NCBI GenBank assembly: GCA_015152555.1
Contig: SUTS01000002.1
Location: forward strand, 1-64,000
Length of the DNA stretch: 64,000 nt
Direction of reading: 5' to 3'
Source of the DNA: Cyanobacteria bacterium SIG26
GTDB lineage: Bacteria > Cyanobacteriota > Vampirovibrionia > Gastranaerophilales > Gastranaerophilaceae
In this document: in pieces, positions 52,224 through 61,752 of the stretch
Layout: each line of letters starts with the position of its first letter
How positions within the stretch are numbered: the stretch's first letter is position 1
The notes under the pieces: generated by a model
Told to the model about the DNA's origin: nothing
What the model saw: only the letters and a program-made list of their open reading frames with translations
Databases searched by the model: none
Program-made: the position numbers and the translations under genes

Positions 52224-54024
52224 ACTGTTCCCTCCAGTGCGGTCTTCTTATACCAACTTTTGTAAGTATTCTATACATCTTCGTCCTAAATTGAAATACA
52301 TCATAACGTTTTTTGTTCATTTCGCAATATGCAACAGGAACTTCCTTAACTCTCAACCCTTGCTTTTTGCAATACTCGACATACACAGTAAATAAACGTT
52401 CTGATAAAAATCCATAAACTCGCTGTTGGAAAACATCACGATTTTCAACATCTGCTTGAATCTCTTTTTCCAACGTAAACAAAATATCAAATAGCCAACT
52501 TGAATAATTATCCATAAATTCTTTAGATGAAATAAACATATTATACAAATACATTTCATTACTATTTTTTAAAACATCTATTGCTGTATCATAATATTTT
52601 GGATATTTCACATTAATAATTTCAAGCGTCCGATCCAAATCTGAAATATAATGTCTTTTATTGTAGTAGGTATAAATTGTACTGCTTTGTTGTACAACTC
52701 TTTTCATTGGAACAATAACATCACAATTTTTCATAATCGAATTTAATTTTAATTCAGATAAACCTAACACATCCGCTATATTATCAGGGAAACCATTATA
52801 CCAACGAATATTTTTATCTCCTAAATCAAAAAGTCTTCTATAATGCATCAAACCAACATAATCAGCCGTTGAATTTTTCCACAGCCAATAATGAGCAGTC
52901 AATTCACAATAATTTTTATTTTTATCTGAAATATTATCACCTGTATTATCTTTTAAAATCCCCAAATCAACATCTAATATACCTGCTCCAACTTGTATTG
53001 GATTACAAATCTCATTTTCTATATAATCAAATTCTTTATGATAACAAACTAACACTTGAGATTTTTCATCACTTTTTTTCTCAAACTCAGAAGGGTTCGG
53101 AAACTCTTTTTGCAAATATTCACTCATAATAATTCTATCCTCATCCGTCGTTTTTAGACTGTCATTAAAACAAAATAAATAAGGAGTACGACCAATATTT
53201 TTCAACTTTGAAGCGGTCAACTCAATAAGTTTTGAATCCAATATAACATTTTTTAATTTCGATTTTATAACTGTACTAAAATCATTAACAACTTTACCGA
53301 TACCCAAGCCATTGGCTATAGAATAATAACCAAATATTGCACGCTGGATACAATCTTTTTCTCGAAACTTTTGCCTGCTTGTTAATTCAAAATCTTCTAC
53401 AAACTCTTCATAGCATTTTTCGATATCGGATTTTCTGTACGCATCAATGTTATGATGCGGGAAATACGGTGTAGTGTCTCCAAATTTATTTTTAACCAGA
53501 TTATAAGCACGAGCTATGGTATAACCATATAAATGCCTATATTTTTTATTAATAATTTTCCGTTTTGAAAATCTAAAAATCGGTCGCCCATCAACACTAA
53601 AGAAAAAGTTTTTATCAACATTAGCACCAAAAAACATATCATCATTAGCATACAAAAAATGTTCCGCCAGATCAGGAATTCGATGTAATGCGGTTTCTAT
53701 CGCAACCGAATTGAATGTAGGAAGAACATCTTTTGGTAAAATTTGGTCATGATTAACAATTTTTATACGCGAATTTGTTACATCAAGCCAACTTGGAATT
53801 TGAGATGCAGTAACAATATAAATATTTCTAATCCAAGAAGCATATTTTTCTAAAGAACGCAAAGAATATTTTAATTCGTCATTATCAAGAAAACGACATT
53901 CTCCCGTAGAATCATTATCAAGATTTTTACCATATTTTGCGAGTTCTTGATTTTTCTTCTCAAGCCAATCCTTATCAGAAGAATCACACCACAAATAAAC
54001 TATATCAACCGGGAAATTATCCAT
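52213..54024 (-). CDS. Stealth phosphotransferase fused to DUF4422 glycosyltransferase
   Basis: 603 residues from MDNFPVDIVYLWCD. The N-terminal about 320 residues form a Stealth-family sugar-1-phosphate transferase: CR1 DIVYLWCDSSDKDW, CR2 FLDNDELKYSLRSLEKYASW with IYIVTASQIPSWL, CR3 HFLYANDDMFFGA, and CR4-like residues after. From about 327 (VLVCYHKEFDYIENE) to the end is a DUF4422 glycosyltransferase (QVGAGILDVDLG, NYCELTAHYWLWKNSTADYVGLMHYRRLFD). First gene of the polymer operon. The fusion makes one protein able to add both a phosphosugar and a sugar. An upstream TTG start adds 7 residues. Confidence 0.88.
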   Translation of the reverse strand: MDNFPVDIVYLWCDSSDKDWLEKKNQELAKYGKNLDNDSTGECRFLDNDELKYSLRSLEKYASWIRNIYIVTASQIPSWLDVTNSRIKIVNHDQILPKDVLPTFNSVAIETALHRIPDLAEHFLYANDDMFFGANVDKNFFFSVDGRPIFRFSKRKIINKKYRHLYGYTIARAYNLVKNKFGDTTPYFPHHNIDAYRKSDIEKCYEEFVEDFELTSRQKFREKDCIQRAIFGYYSIANGLGIGKVVNDFSTVIKSKLKNVILDSKLIELTASKLKNIGRTPYLFCFNDSLKTTDEDRIIMSEYLQKEFPNPSEFEKKSDEKSQVLVCYHKEFDYIENEICNPIQVGAGILDVDLGILKDNTGDNISDKNKNYCELTAHYWLWKNSTADYVGLMHYRRLFDLGDKNIRWYNGFPDNIADVLGLSELKLNSIMKNCDVIVPMKRVVQQSSTIYTYYNKRHYISDLDRTLEIINVKYPKYYDTAIDVLKNSNEMYLYNMFISSKEFMDNYSSWLFDILFTLEKEIQADVENRDVFQQRVYGFLSERLFTVYVEYCKKQGLRVKEVPVAYCEMNKKRYDVFQFRTKMYRILTKVGIRRPHWREQYGV

Positions 54025-54226
54025 ATTCAATTCTCTTAATTCCAAAATTATCTATTAGCCATTTGGCTAATATGTAACACAATTAATTATAAAGAATGAA
54101 ACCCCCATTTCAACCCTAGAATAAGAAATATTAAACCTCCTAAAAACTTTAATTGTAAAATATCTTAATAAAATTAAAGATTTTACTTAAATATACCGTA
54201 AATTAAAAATAGTAATAGAGAAAGTT

Positions 54227-57200
54227 ATGGATTTAAACATTACACAAAAACAAATACTTAATAACTATATGCGCTTAAACCCTAACATATCAAAGGAAAA
54301 AGCACAACAACTTTTGTTTGGAACAAATGCTAAATCCCAAGGTAATATAACGTTATCCGACACAAATAATACCATCTCTTTTTCCAATTTGAACAGTAAA
54401 AAAGTTACTGAAGAAAGTATATTTGGCACAAAAACTGATAATTCAAACTCTTTATCCGATCAATTAGGTAAAACTATTTTTAAATTCTTTGATAAAAACG
54501 GCGATGGAATAATAAAAGATAATAACATTGGCGGAGTAAACGAAATGCAACTTCTTATGAGTTACATAAAAAGTTTTGCCGGTACCGATGGAAATTTAAG
54601 CGTTGACGAAGCCTTGAAGATGTTAAAAGATATTGACACAACTTTGGATAACAGTGGTAACGTATCAAATTTAGAAAAAGCTTCCGCTGCAGAAATGCTT
54701 GGTTTTATTAAAGCTGTCGGGGACAAAAGTGAAAATACCTTGCCAACACCTCAAAGACCGATTTCGCCTTCAGCACTTCCTAAACTCGAAGATTTTTCAA
54801 CAGAAGAAGTACACCATATTGCATTAGATGTTTTAGGTAATGAAATCGCAACTTCTATGGGGATATATAATTCATTTAAACCCGGACTTATAAGTGAGAC
54901 TTTTAGCAGCGATGATGACCCATTATCAAAGAAAAATCAATATTATAGAGAATATTGGTATGAAAAAACAATACACACAGCCTTAGATTTAGCGAATTCA
55001 GGAATGCTAACCGAAGTTAGATATAGAGAACTTTGGATGGAATATGCCCTTAATCTGTTAACCCTAGAACCAGATAATCCAAATTATGATGACAGAAAAA
55101 AACAAGCTGCAGACGATTTAAAAATTGCTTTGCAGCAAATGGATACAGCGACATTGACACAACTTGTTCAATCAATGAGCAGTTGTAACGAAGAACAATT
55201 TGAACAGTGCTATATAAATGGTATGAGGCAATCTTACATAGATAATGCACAAAATAAGCTTCAAACTACTGATATGATACAAACACTCCCCGATGTTCCT
55301 TTTGATGAAGCCGCATACAATCAAAGTTATTCAAGAAAGATGGATTTTGATGAAGTTTGGCAAGAACATTTCTATGGAGAATTTAACGAACAAAAAATCC
55401 TAGATTATCACTATAAAGAAGCTGAATGTATGATTGTTACAGCAGCTAACCAAAGATTAGCTCCTTTGATTGGTAAACTGGAAGAATATCTCAAAAACCC
55501 TTCTACTCAGGGGATTGAAGATAGTTATATTTCAAGTTTACTCCTTGAAGCTCAAAGTATCTTGGGAATTTCAAGTTCAAATAATGCTTACTCTCAATCT
55601 GTAAACGAATTTGGCCTTCCAAGCCTAGATTTTAGTAAAATTGATATACAGCAACAAGATAATGAACATTATACCTACCAAATAAATAATAATTTACTTA
55701 GTCAAGCCCAAAATTTACATGACATGTTACTTGAAAAATATAATTCTATCCTTAACGGAAAAGATTTGAACGAATATCAAGAGGAATTAAATATCTTATA
55801 CAAAAATGCATTCCAAGACGAACCGGCAGATTTAATCAATCTCGCAAATTATTATGTTCAAGATAAACAAGAAACCGTTGAAAATGTAAAACTTGGCGTG
55901 AATATCGTAGGTGGAGCACTGGTTGTTGCCGGAACACTCATGTCTGGCGGAACCGCAGCACCGTTATTAATGGGAAGTGGGGTCGCCATATCTGTTGCAG
56001 GTAGTCCGGGGGTTAGTGCAATAGAAGGCGTAACAAGAGAAGGTGGAATAACAGAAGAAGAACTATCGGCAATAAAACAAGAACTCGGTCAAAATATACT
56101 ATTAAACGCAGCCGGTATGGGTATTGGGAAAATATCCGGAACTGCATATCAAGCATTAGTTATAAAAAATATTTGCCCACGACTTGTAGCATTATCTGCC
56201 GAAATAGGCATTGATGCAACCGCAAGTTTATTAACTGACCTTGTAATTACAGGCCAAATAGATTTAACCGGCGAAGGCATCGCCCAATTAGTAAACATTT
56301 TAGTCGGTATTACACATTCTAAAGGCAATTTTGATCACTTTTTAGACACCCATGCCGGGGATGTAACAAACACAAACCAATACACAAGGGTTACCGTAAA
56401 TCAAGAACCTTCTACACCTCGAATTAATACAGATGAGACCACCCCAACGAAAATAAATAATCCAGCTGAACATGCAACTAACTCAAATACACCGAACACT
56501 GTTAATACAATTATAGAATCAAACCCTAATGTTGATTATACAAAATTGAACGCAGATCCGGATTATCAAGCGTTCATCGCTAACCCACTATTCCAAAACA
56601 ACCCTGAATTAAAACAACTTGCAGATGAACTTTACGCTAGCCATTTAGGCCAAAATTATGATACTGAAACTGGTCGCCAAATGACTGCTGAAGTTAAAGC
56701 TGAGATTGTATTTAGGGGAATTTATAAAAAACACAATGAAGGTGAAATTACCCTATCTCAAGAAATTATTGATGCCTTTTTAAATCCGATTAAAACAGGA
56801 ATCTACCAAAATCTAGGTAACAAAATCACCGCTCAAAACAAGGATATTATAGATAATTTAATAATCAAATATGGTCTTGAAGATTGTAACTGTGAACAAT
56901 ATCTAAATTTCGTTTTAGAAAAAACTAACGAAAATAATATCGAATTATTAAGATTACTATCTCAAAAAAATATTCCAATAAATACAACCAATGGCGACAC
57001 CGGACTATTTATAATAAACAATTTGCTCCAACAAGTCAATGACAAACCGGAAATTATAAACTTAACAACAAAACTTTTAGTTGACGATATTGATATTAAT
57101 AAAGTCTCTACTATTGCCAATGACACGAAACCTGAAACAATAGATTTTGTTACAGAGTTATGTAACGACCCTAAATTTATAAAATTAACGGATTCAGATA

Positions 57201-59035
57201 TTGAAATTGTAATTAATGCATTAACCGCTGAAAACATCCCACTTGCACAACTTTTGAAAAATGATAATATACCATACGTGCTTTATAATGGAGCGTTGAA
57301 AGCAGTTAAACCTGAATGTGTCGAAACTGCAATAAAAGTATATCAAAATAACAGATTTGATTGTATTGAAAAAATCGTCATCTTCAACAAAATAGATAAA
57401 ACAAACGCACCTTATATCGAAACATTAATAAATAACCCTAATCTGGATCTTACAAAAATCATTGAAATAATGCCAAATTTAAACAAAAATACCATTGAAA
57501 TATACAATAAATTTATAAACGATTCTGAATTTTCAAAATATATGCCTATGATTTTAGGGGGTGCAAATAACGCAGGACCTCAAATTACAAAACGAATATT
57601 GGAAGCCCCTAACTTTACATTGGAACAAAAAGTTACATTACTTTGCGAAATTAATCCTACAACTCAATCACAACTTCACCAAATTATTTTTGACCCGAAT
57701 ACAACTTTCGATCAAAAACGCGAATTACTAAGTAAAATAACAGGAGAAAATAAAGATTTTTCATTACAAATTTCTAACAACAATTCATTAACAGCAGAAC
57801 AGAAAACATTATTACTAAGTATCGTTAACGGTAAAAACCAAGATGTTGCAATGACTCTATTTAGCATAACAAATGGCTCAAAATTATCATTTGACGAAAA
57901 AATTAGAATAATTGAAGCCGCATCAATTTCTCCTGAAAATATCGACTGGATATTTGTTGATTTATATACAAAACTGGACGATCCGCACATTAAATCAAAG
58001 GTGGACGAAATACTTACTCAAAAACCTATTACAGCTGAGCAAGCTAAAGAATTACGTATGATAGTTGATGCAATGGGCGAATTCAACGGACGCATCTCAG
58101 CTATGGATAATTCATACGCAGCAGGAATGATAAGATATGAAAATGAAACAGGTTACCGTATTCCTCGAACTGATGCAGATTTAGAAAACAGATTATATTC
58201 AATGCGTGAATATATGAAAACTGCAACGGATCCAGAATTGGCTAATTACATGTTTGAAAACTACTACATTAAAATGCTTCAAGAAAAAGATATTGACCCT
58301 AAAGTTATTTCTAAGATCCAAGATATTAATAACACTTTAGGAGTTAAAATATTTTTATCAAATGATATAAGTGATGTTGCAAATGCAATTAACTATACAG
58401 AAATTGAACTTGCTAAATGGTATACCGCAAGCGAAGGCCAAGCTATACTACCTCCGGTTATTGATTTTAGCACATATAAAAGCCATTGGTATGATGAAAC
58501 AAGTGCATACGGTCAAAGTGCTTCAAGTGCATACTCAGAATTGGAATCGGGGTCAATTGCTTTTAAAAACATGACACAAAGAAATATTCACTACGCTATG
58601 CGACATGAAATGACCCACTCTAATGATTTGACACGTCAAGGACATCAAATTCCTGATAAATATAATCTTAATGAATGTTTCCCAAAAATTTGGGTAATAG
58701 ATGGAGAGAATATGACATTTGAGCCAAACATGGATTCAGTTAATCAAAAATGGGTACAAGAATTTCGAAACGCCGGTATTCCTGAATGGCATATTAAATA
58801 TGCATTCAACAACCCGAAAGAATTTATTGCCGTTGCAGCAGAGGGCAATATGAGTAAATATTCAGAAGAATTCAAGCAAATATTACACGATTTTGGTATG
58901 CCTGAATTTGTATTCAAATTAAATAATACCAAAGTTCAAACAGACAAACTAGAAACTCCATCTTTCTGGCAAAATTTATTTAACAAATATCCACGCAAAT
59001 TCGCGCAAAGACTTGGCTTTGGTAATTACAGATAA
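54227..59035 (+). CDS. Giant EF-hand protein with C-terminal HExxH metallopeptidase (toxin/effector-like)
   Basis: 1602 residues. N-terminal Asn-rich start with TISFSN (49-54). EF-hand-like calcium loops are at 89-100 (DKNGDGIIKDNN), about 120-130 (DGNLSVDEAL) and 141-150. A large helical region follows, then a Gly/Ala hydrophobic segment (about 560-600, GGALVVAGTLMSGGTAAPLL) that could insert in membrane. Residues about 780-1400 form repeated helical pairs. The C-terminus has His1460-Glu1461-x-x-His1464 (RHEMTHSNDL) and a downstream Glu1532 in NPKEFIAVAAEG, the layout of the anthrax lethal factor-like (ATLF) gluzincins. No Sec signal peptide. It is monocistronic; a weak AGAGAAAG precedes the ATG. 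Probably an exported or surface hydrolase; host or prey targets are speculation. Confidence 0.75.
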   Translation: MDLNITQKQILNNYMRLNPNISKEKAQQLLFGTNAKSQGNITLSDTNNTISFSNLNSKKVTEESIFGTKTDNSNSLSDQLGKTIFKFFDKNGDGIIKDNNIGGVNEMQLLMSYIKSFAGTDGNLSVDEALKMLKDIDTTLDNSGNVSNLEKASAAEMLGFIKAVGDKSENTLPTPQRPISPSALPKLEDFSTEEVHHIALDVLGNEIATSMGIYNSFKPGLISETFSSDDDPLSKKNQYYREYWYEKTIHTALDLANSGMLTEVRYRELWMEYALNLLTLEPDNPNYDDRKKQAADDLKIALQQMDTATLTQLVQSMSSCNEEQFEQCYINGMRQSYIDNAQNKLQTTDMIQTLPDVPFDEAAYNQSYSRKMDFDEVWQEHFYGEFNEQKILDYHYKEAECMIVTAANQRLAPLIGKLEEYLKNPSTQGIEDSYISSLLLEAQSILGISSSNNAYSQSVNEFGLPSLDFSKIDIQQQDNEHYTYQINNNLLSQAQNLHDMLLEKYNSILNGKDLNEYQEELNILYKNAFQDEPADLINLANYYVQDKQETVENVKLGVNIVGGALVVAGTLMSGGTAAPLLMGSGVAISVAGSPGVSAIEGVTREGGITEEELSAIKQELGQNILLNAAGMGIGKISGTAYQALVIKNICPRLVALSAEIGIDATASLLTDLVITGQIDLTGEGIAQLVNILVGITHSKGNFDHFLDTHAGDVTNTNQYTRVTVNQEPSTPRINTDETTPTKINNPAEHATNSNTPNTVNTIIESNPNVDYTKLNADPDYQAFIANPLFQNNPELKQLADELYASHLGQNYDTETGRQMTAEVKAEIVFRGIYKKHNEGEITLSQEIIDAFLNPIKTGIYQNLGNKITAQNKDIIDNLIIKYGLEDCNCEQYLNFVLEKTNENNIELLRLLSQKNIPINTTNGDTGLFIINNLLQQVNDKPEIINLTTKLLVDDIDINKVSTIANDTKPETIDFVTELCNDPKFIKLTDSDIEIVINALTAENIPLAQLLKNDNIPYVLYNGALKAVKPECVETAIKVYQNNRFDCIEKIVIFNKIDKTNAPYIETLINNPNLDLTKIIEIMPNLNKNTIEIYNKFINDSEFSKYMPMILGGANNAGPQITKRILEAPNFTLEQKVTLLCEINPTTQSQLHQIIFDPNTTFDQKRELLSKITGENKDFSLQISNNNSLTAEQKTLLLSIVNGKNQDVAMTLFSITNGSKLSFDEKIRIIEAASISPENIDWIFVDLYTKLDDPHIKSKVDEILTQKPITAEQAKELRMIVDAMGEFNGRISAMDNSYAAGMIRYENETGYRIPRTDADLENRLYSMREYMKTATDPELANYMFENYYIKMLQEKDIDPKVISKIQDINNTLGVKIFLSNDISDVANAINYTEIELAKWYTASEGQAILPPVIDFSTYKSHWYDETSAYGQSASSAYSELESGSIAFKNMTQRNIHYAMRHEMTHSNDLTRQGHQIPDKYNLNECFPKIWVIDGENMTFEPNMDSVNQKWVQEFRNAGIPEWHIKYAFNNPKEFIAVAAEGNMSKYSEEFKQILHDFGMPEFVFKLNNTKVQTDKLETPSFWQNLFNKYPRKFAQRLGFGNYR

Positions 59036-59183
59036 AATGTTAACTAACATATAAACCTGCAAAACAATTCTATTAAAACAATTTATCCTTCGCAACAAAA
59101 CTTAACAAAACAAAATCTTAACGCAATTAATTACGCTACACATACTTTTTATATACAGAGGATATTTATAGGGGATACAATAT

Positions 59184-61385
59184 ATGGGAAATTGGAATTT
59201 TCGATTGGATTTTTACAACTATTTACAAAATGATGTGGGATTAAACGCAAATAAATACGTTAACACCAACGCAACAAAAACAAATGATACTAATGCTAAA
59301 AAAGATATCAGCTTTAATATCTTTGAGAATGAGCATTACGTGCACGAATACGTTACTAATGTTATGGACGAAACAACAAACAAAACTATTAAAATGGAAG
59401 ATTTATTAAAAATGGATGTTGTTGACGGCCAATTAGTTACAGAAGAAGAAAAGAAAGCCAAAGAAGCCAAAGAAGCCGAAAAAGCTGAAGAAGCTAAAAA
59501 GGCCGAGGAAAAAGAAAAAACTAACGAAACCGAAGAAACTAAAAAAACAGAAAAAGCTGAAGAAAAAGAAAAAGCTGCTGAAGAAGAAGGAAAAGCCAAA
59601 GAAGCTGAAGAAAATAAAAAAGAAGAAAAAAGTTTTTCATTTAAAGAAATAATCAATAAAATACTTAAACAAAAAGAAGTTATTGAAATTTTAGACACTG
59701 ATAAAAATGGAACCTTAGACAAATCAGAAGTAGAAAAATTCTTAAAACGTTTAAACGTTATTGACGCTATAAATGAAGATTTTGATAAAGAAACTTTATC
59801 TATGAAAGAAGTTTTTGACGGTCTGATTGATATTGCACAAAAAGAATTTCAGGTTCAAACAAACCAACCAACAAACGCAACAAACGAAGAACAACAAGCA
59901 ACACAAGATACCGGCACCAACGCAACCACTAACGAAACTACACCGGCACAAGCTGATAACAGTGGTTATGTAGATAACTCCGGCGCATTAAGTTCAGCAC
60001 CTGCAGCTAGCTATGATACACCGATTGGCGGTAACGGAGGATATTCCGGCAGCAACGGATATAGCGGAAGTTTCGATAATCAAGGTAATTTTTACGCGAA
60101 AACAACTGATATCACAAAAATGACAAAAGCTGAATTAACACAAAAACTGCAAACTGCGGAAACAACAGCTAATGACAAAAAAGCGAAATTAACAGCAGTT
60201 CAAAACGGTACAGATTCTGAAATTAAAGCATTAAAAGATGCTATTGAAACTGCTTACAATGAATATTTGAAAAAAGTTGAAGAAATTAGTAAAGAAAAAG
60301 CCGAAAAACTAAACGAATTAAAAACGGCAGTTGATGATGCTCAAAAAGCTTATGATGATAAAGAAATAGAGATTACAAAAGCTGAAACCGCAGAAAATGA
60401 AGCTAAAAACAATTTAGAAAACGCAGAAAACGCTCTTGCAGAAGCAAAAGCAAGACTTGATAGTATGAATTCTATCGACACAAGCAAATATACTCCTGAA
60501 AAATTAGCAGAATTTAACAATAAAATATCAGAACTTAAAGCACTAATTGCACAAAAAGAAGAAGCAAAAACACAAGCCCAAAACGCTTACGAAGAAGCTA
60601 AAAAACAAAAAGAAGCATTAATAAAAGAACGAGATGAAGTCCTTAAAAAGAAATTGGACGATGCAAAAAAAGCACTAAGCGATTTTGAACAAAAATTACT
60701 TGAAGAACATCCTGAACTAAAAGCTTTTCAACAAAAACACGAACAAGCAAAACAAGATTATGAAACAAAAAAAGCTGCAAAAATCGAAAGTTTAAAAACT
60801 GAGGTTAAAACCGCAGAAGAGGAAGTATTAAAAATTAAAGCCGAAATCGCAAAACGCGATACATCAGAGGAGTTAAACAAATTTTCTTCAGTACAATATT
60901 CAGAAGAATTAATAAAAAGACTTCAAACAAACCACAAAATAAATGTAAGTTATGATAAAAACGGGAATATGTATCTTCACTACAACTGGGCAAGATATAA
61001 CGAAGGGAAAATACAACCGGAATTAAACGAAGCATTGCGTCAACTTGAAGAATATGCACTTTCAAAAGGATACGTAATCGTCAGAAGTGACGGAGAAAGA
61101 ACATGTGCAGAATCAAATGCCGGAAGAGCAAAAAAAGGTGGAATTGTATGTAAAGGCGGAAACTCTCCACACAATTACGGTGCAGCCGCAGACTTAACTG
61201 TATTTAAAGAAAACGGTCAACAAGTAACTCTATGGGATACTCCGGATTTAGTAGCAAAAGCAAAAGAACTCGGTCTTGACTGGGGCGGAAACTTTGATGG
61301 CAGTCGAGCAAAATATGAAGGTCATCACGTACAATTGAAAAATTGGAAATCCAGATTTAAAAATAGCGCAAATTTAGTTGGCTAA
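59184..61385 (+). CDS. EF-hand, coiled-coil protein with M15 peptidoglycan peptidase domain
   Basis: 733 residues. N-terminal Asn/Thr-rich start with DISFN (41-45). A low-complexity Lys/Glu/Ala stretch follows (about 90-155, KEAKEAEKAEEAKK and similar). A textbook EF-hand loop D171-TDKNGTLDKS-E182 is next. A Gly/Ser linker with GYSGS repeats leads into a long coiled coil (about 310-570). The C-terminal M15-type domain (about 575-733) has zinc ligands His663 (SPHNYGAAADL, Asp670) and His714/715 (GHHVQL), as in D-Ala-D-Ala carboxypeptidases and phage endolysins. No Sec signal. It follows the 1602-residue gene by 148 nt and shares its motif and calcium sites. Likely cell-wall remodelling or attack. 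Confidence 0.78.
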   Translation: MGNWNFRLDFYNYLQNDVGLNANKYVNTNATKTNDTNAKKDISFNIFENEHYVHEYVTNVMDETTNKTIKMEDLLKMDVVDGQLVTEEEKKAKEAKEAEKAEEAKKAEEKEKTNETEETKKTEKAEEKEKAAEEEGKAKEAEENKKEEKSFSFKEIINKILKQKEVIEILDTDKNGTLDKSEVEKFLKRLNVIDAINEDFDKETLSMKEVFDGLIDIAQKEFQVQTNQPTNATNEEQQATQDTGTNATTNETTPAQADNSGYVDNSGALSSAPAASYDTPIGGNGGYSGSNGYSGSFDNQGNFYAKTTDITKMTKAELTQKLQTAETTANDKKAKLTAVQNGTDSEIKALKDAIETAYNEYLKKVEEISKEKAEKLNELKTAVDDAQKAYDDKEIEITKAETAENEAKNNLENAENALAEAKARLDSMNSIDTSKYTPEKLAEFNNKISELKALIAQKEEAKTQAQNAYEEAKKQKEALIKERDEVLKKKLDDAKKALSDFEQKLLEEHPELKAFQQKHEQAKQDYETKKAAKIESLKTEVKTAEEEVLKIKAEIAKRDTSEELNKFSSVQYSEELIKRLQTNHKINVSYDKNGNMYLHYNWARYNEGKIQPELNEALRQLEEYALSKGYVIVRSDGERTCAESNAGRAKKGGIVCKGGNSPHNYGAAADLTVFKENGQQVTLWDTPDLVAKAKELGLDWGGNFDGSRAKYEGHHVQLKNWKSRFKNSANLVG

Positions 61386-61447
61386 TTTAAATTCAATACG
61401 CTTAATCGGGCATTTTAAATTGAATGTTAGATAAAATGATATAATTT

Positions 61448-61473
61448 GTAGGGTGCGTTTATACGCACCCTAC
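61448..61473. repeat. REP palindrome (RAYT family), solo copy
   Basis: GTAGGGTGCG-TTTATA-CGCACCCTAC, a perfect 10-bp stem. It shares GTAGGGTGC ends with the RAYT-flanking REPs, with stem changes kept paired. Confidence 0.8.
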
Positions 61474-61533
61474 AAAACTTGGGGATGAATATAGGAATAA
61501 CAGAGGATTCCTCCCTGGACGGACTCTGCCGAA

Positions 61534-61558
61534 GCAAAACAATTAAGTATTGTTTTGC
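61534..61558. repeat. TAAGT-loop hairpin, dispersed copy
   Basis: GCAAAACAAT-TAAGT-ATTGTTTTGC after GGACTCTGCCGAA. Perfect 10-bp stem; same loop as the copies at 5665 and 5871. Confidence 0.85.
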
Positions 61559-61752
61559 TGAAAGGGAGCCATGTATGGGTGGACACCTCAAAATAAAACA
61601 AATGTAATTTATTTTATTAGGGTGTAACTCGCTTTACATTTGAATATTTACCCCCTTCCCTTACTTTTGTTGAGACAATGTAATTATGTCCTTTCTGTCG
61701 CTTTTTCGTACTTCGGTTGGGGTGGATTTGAGGAAGAATGTCTATTAAAATG

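Larger units (their letters stand above)
61386..61752. other. Repeat-filled intergenic region
   Basis: Holds a perfect REP palindrome (61448-61473), a CCTCCCTGGACGGACTCTGCCG repeat with TAAGT hairpin (61510-61558), and AT-rich sequence. A reading frame at about 61620-61835 is an artefact of the repeat. Confidence 0.65.
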
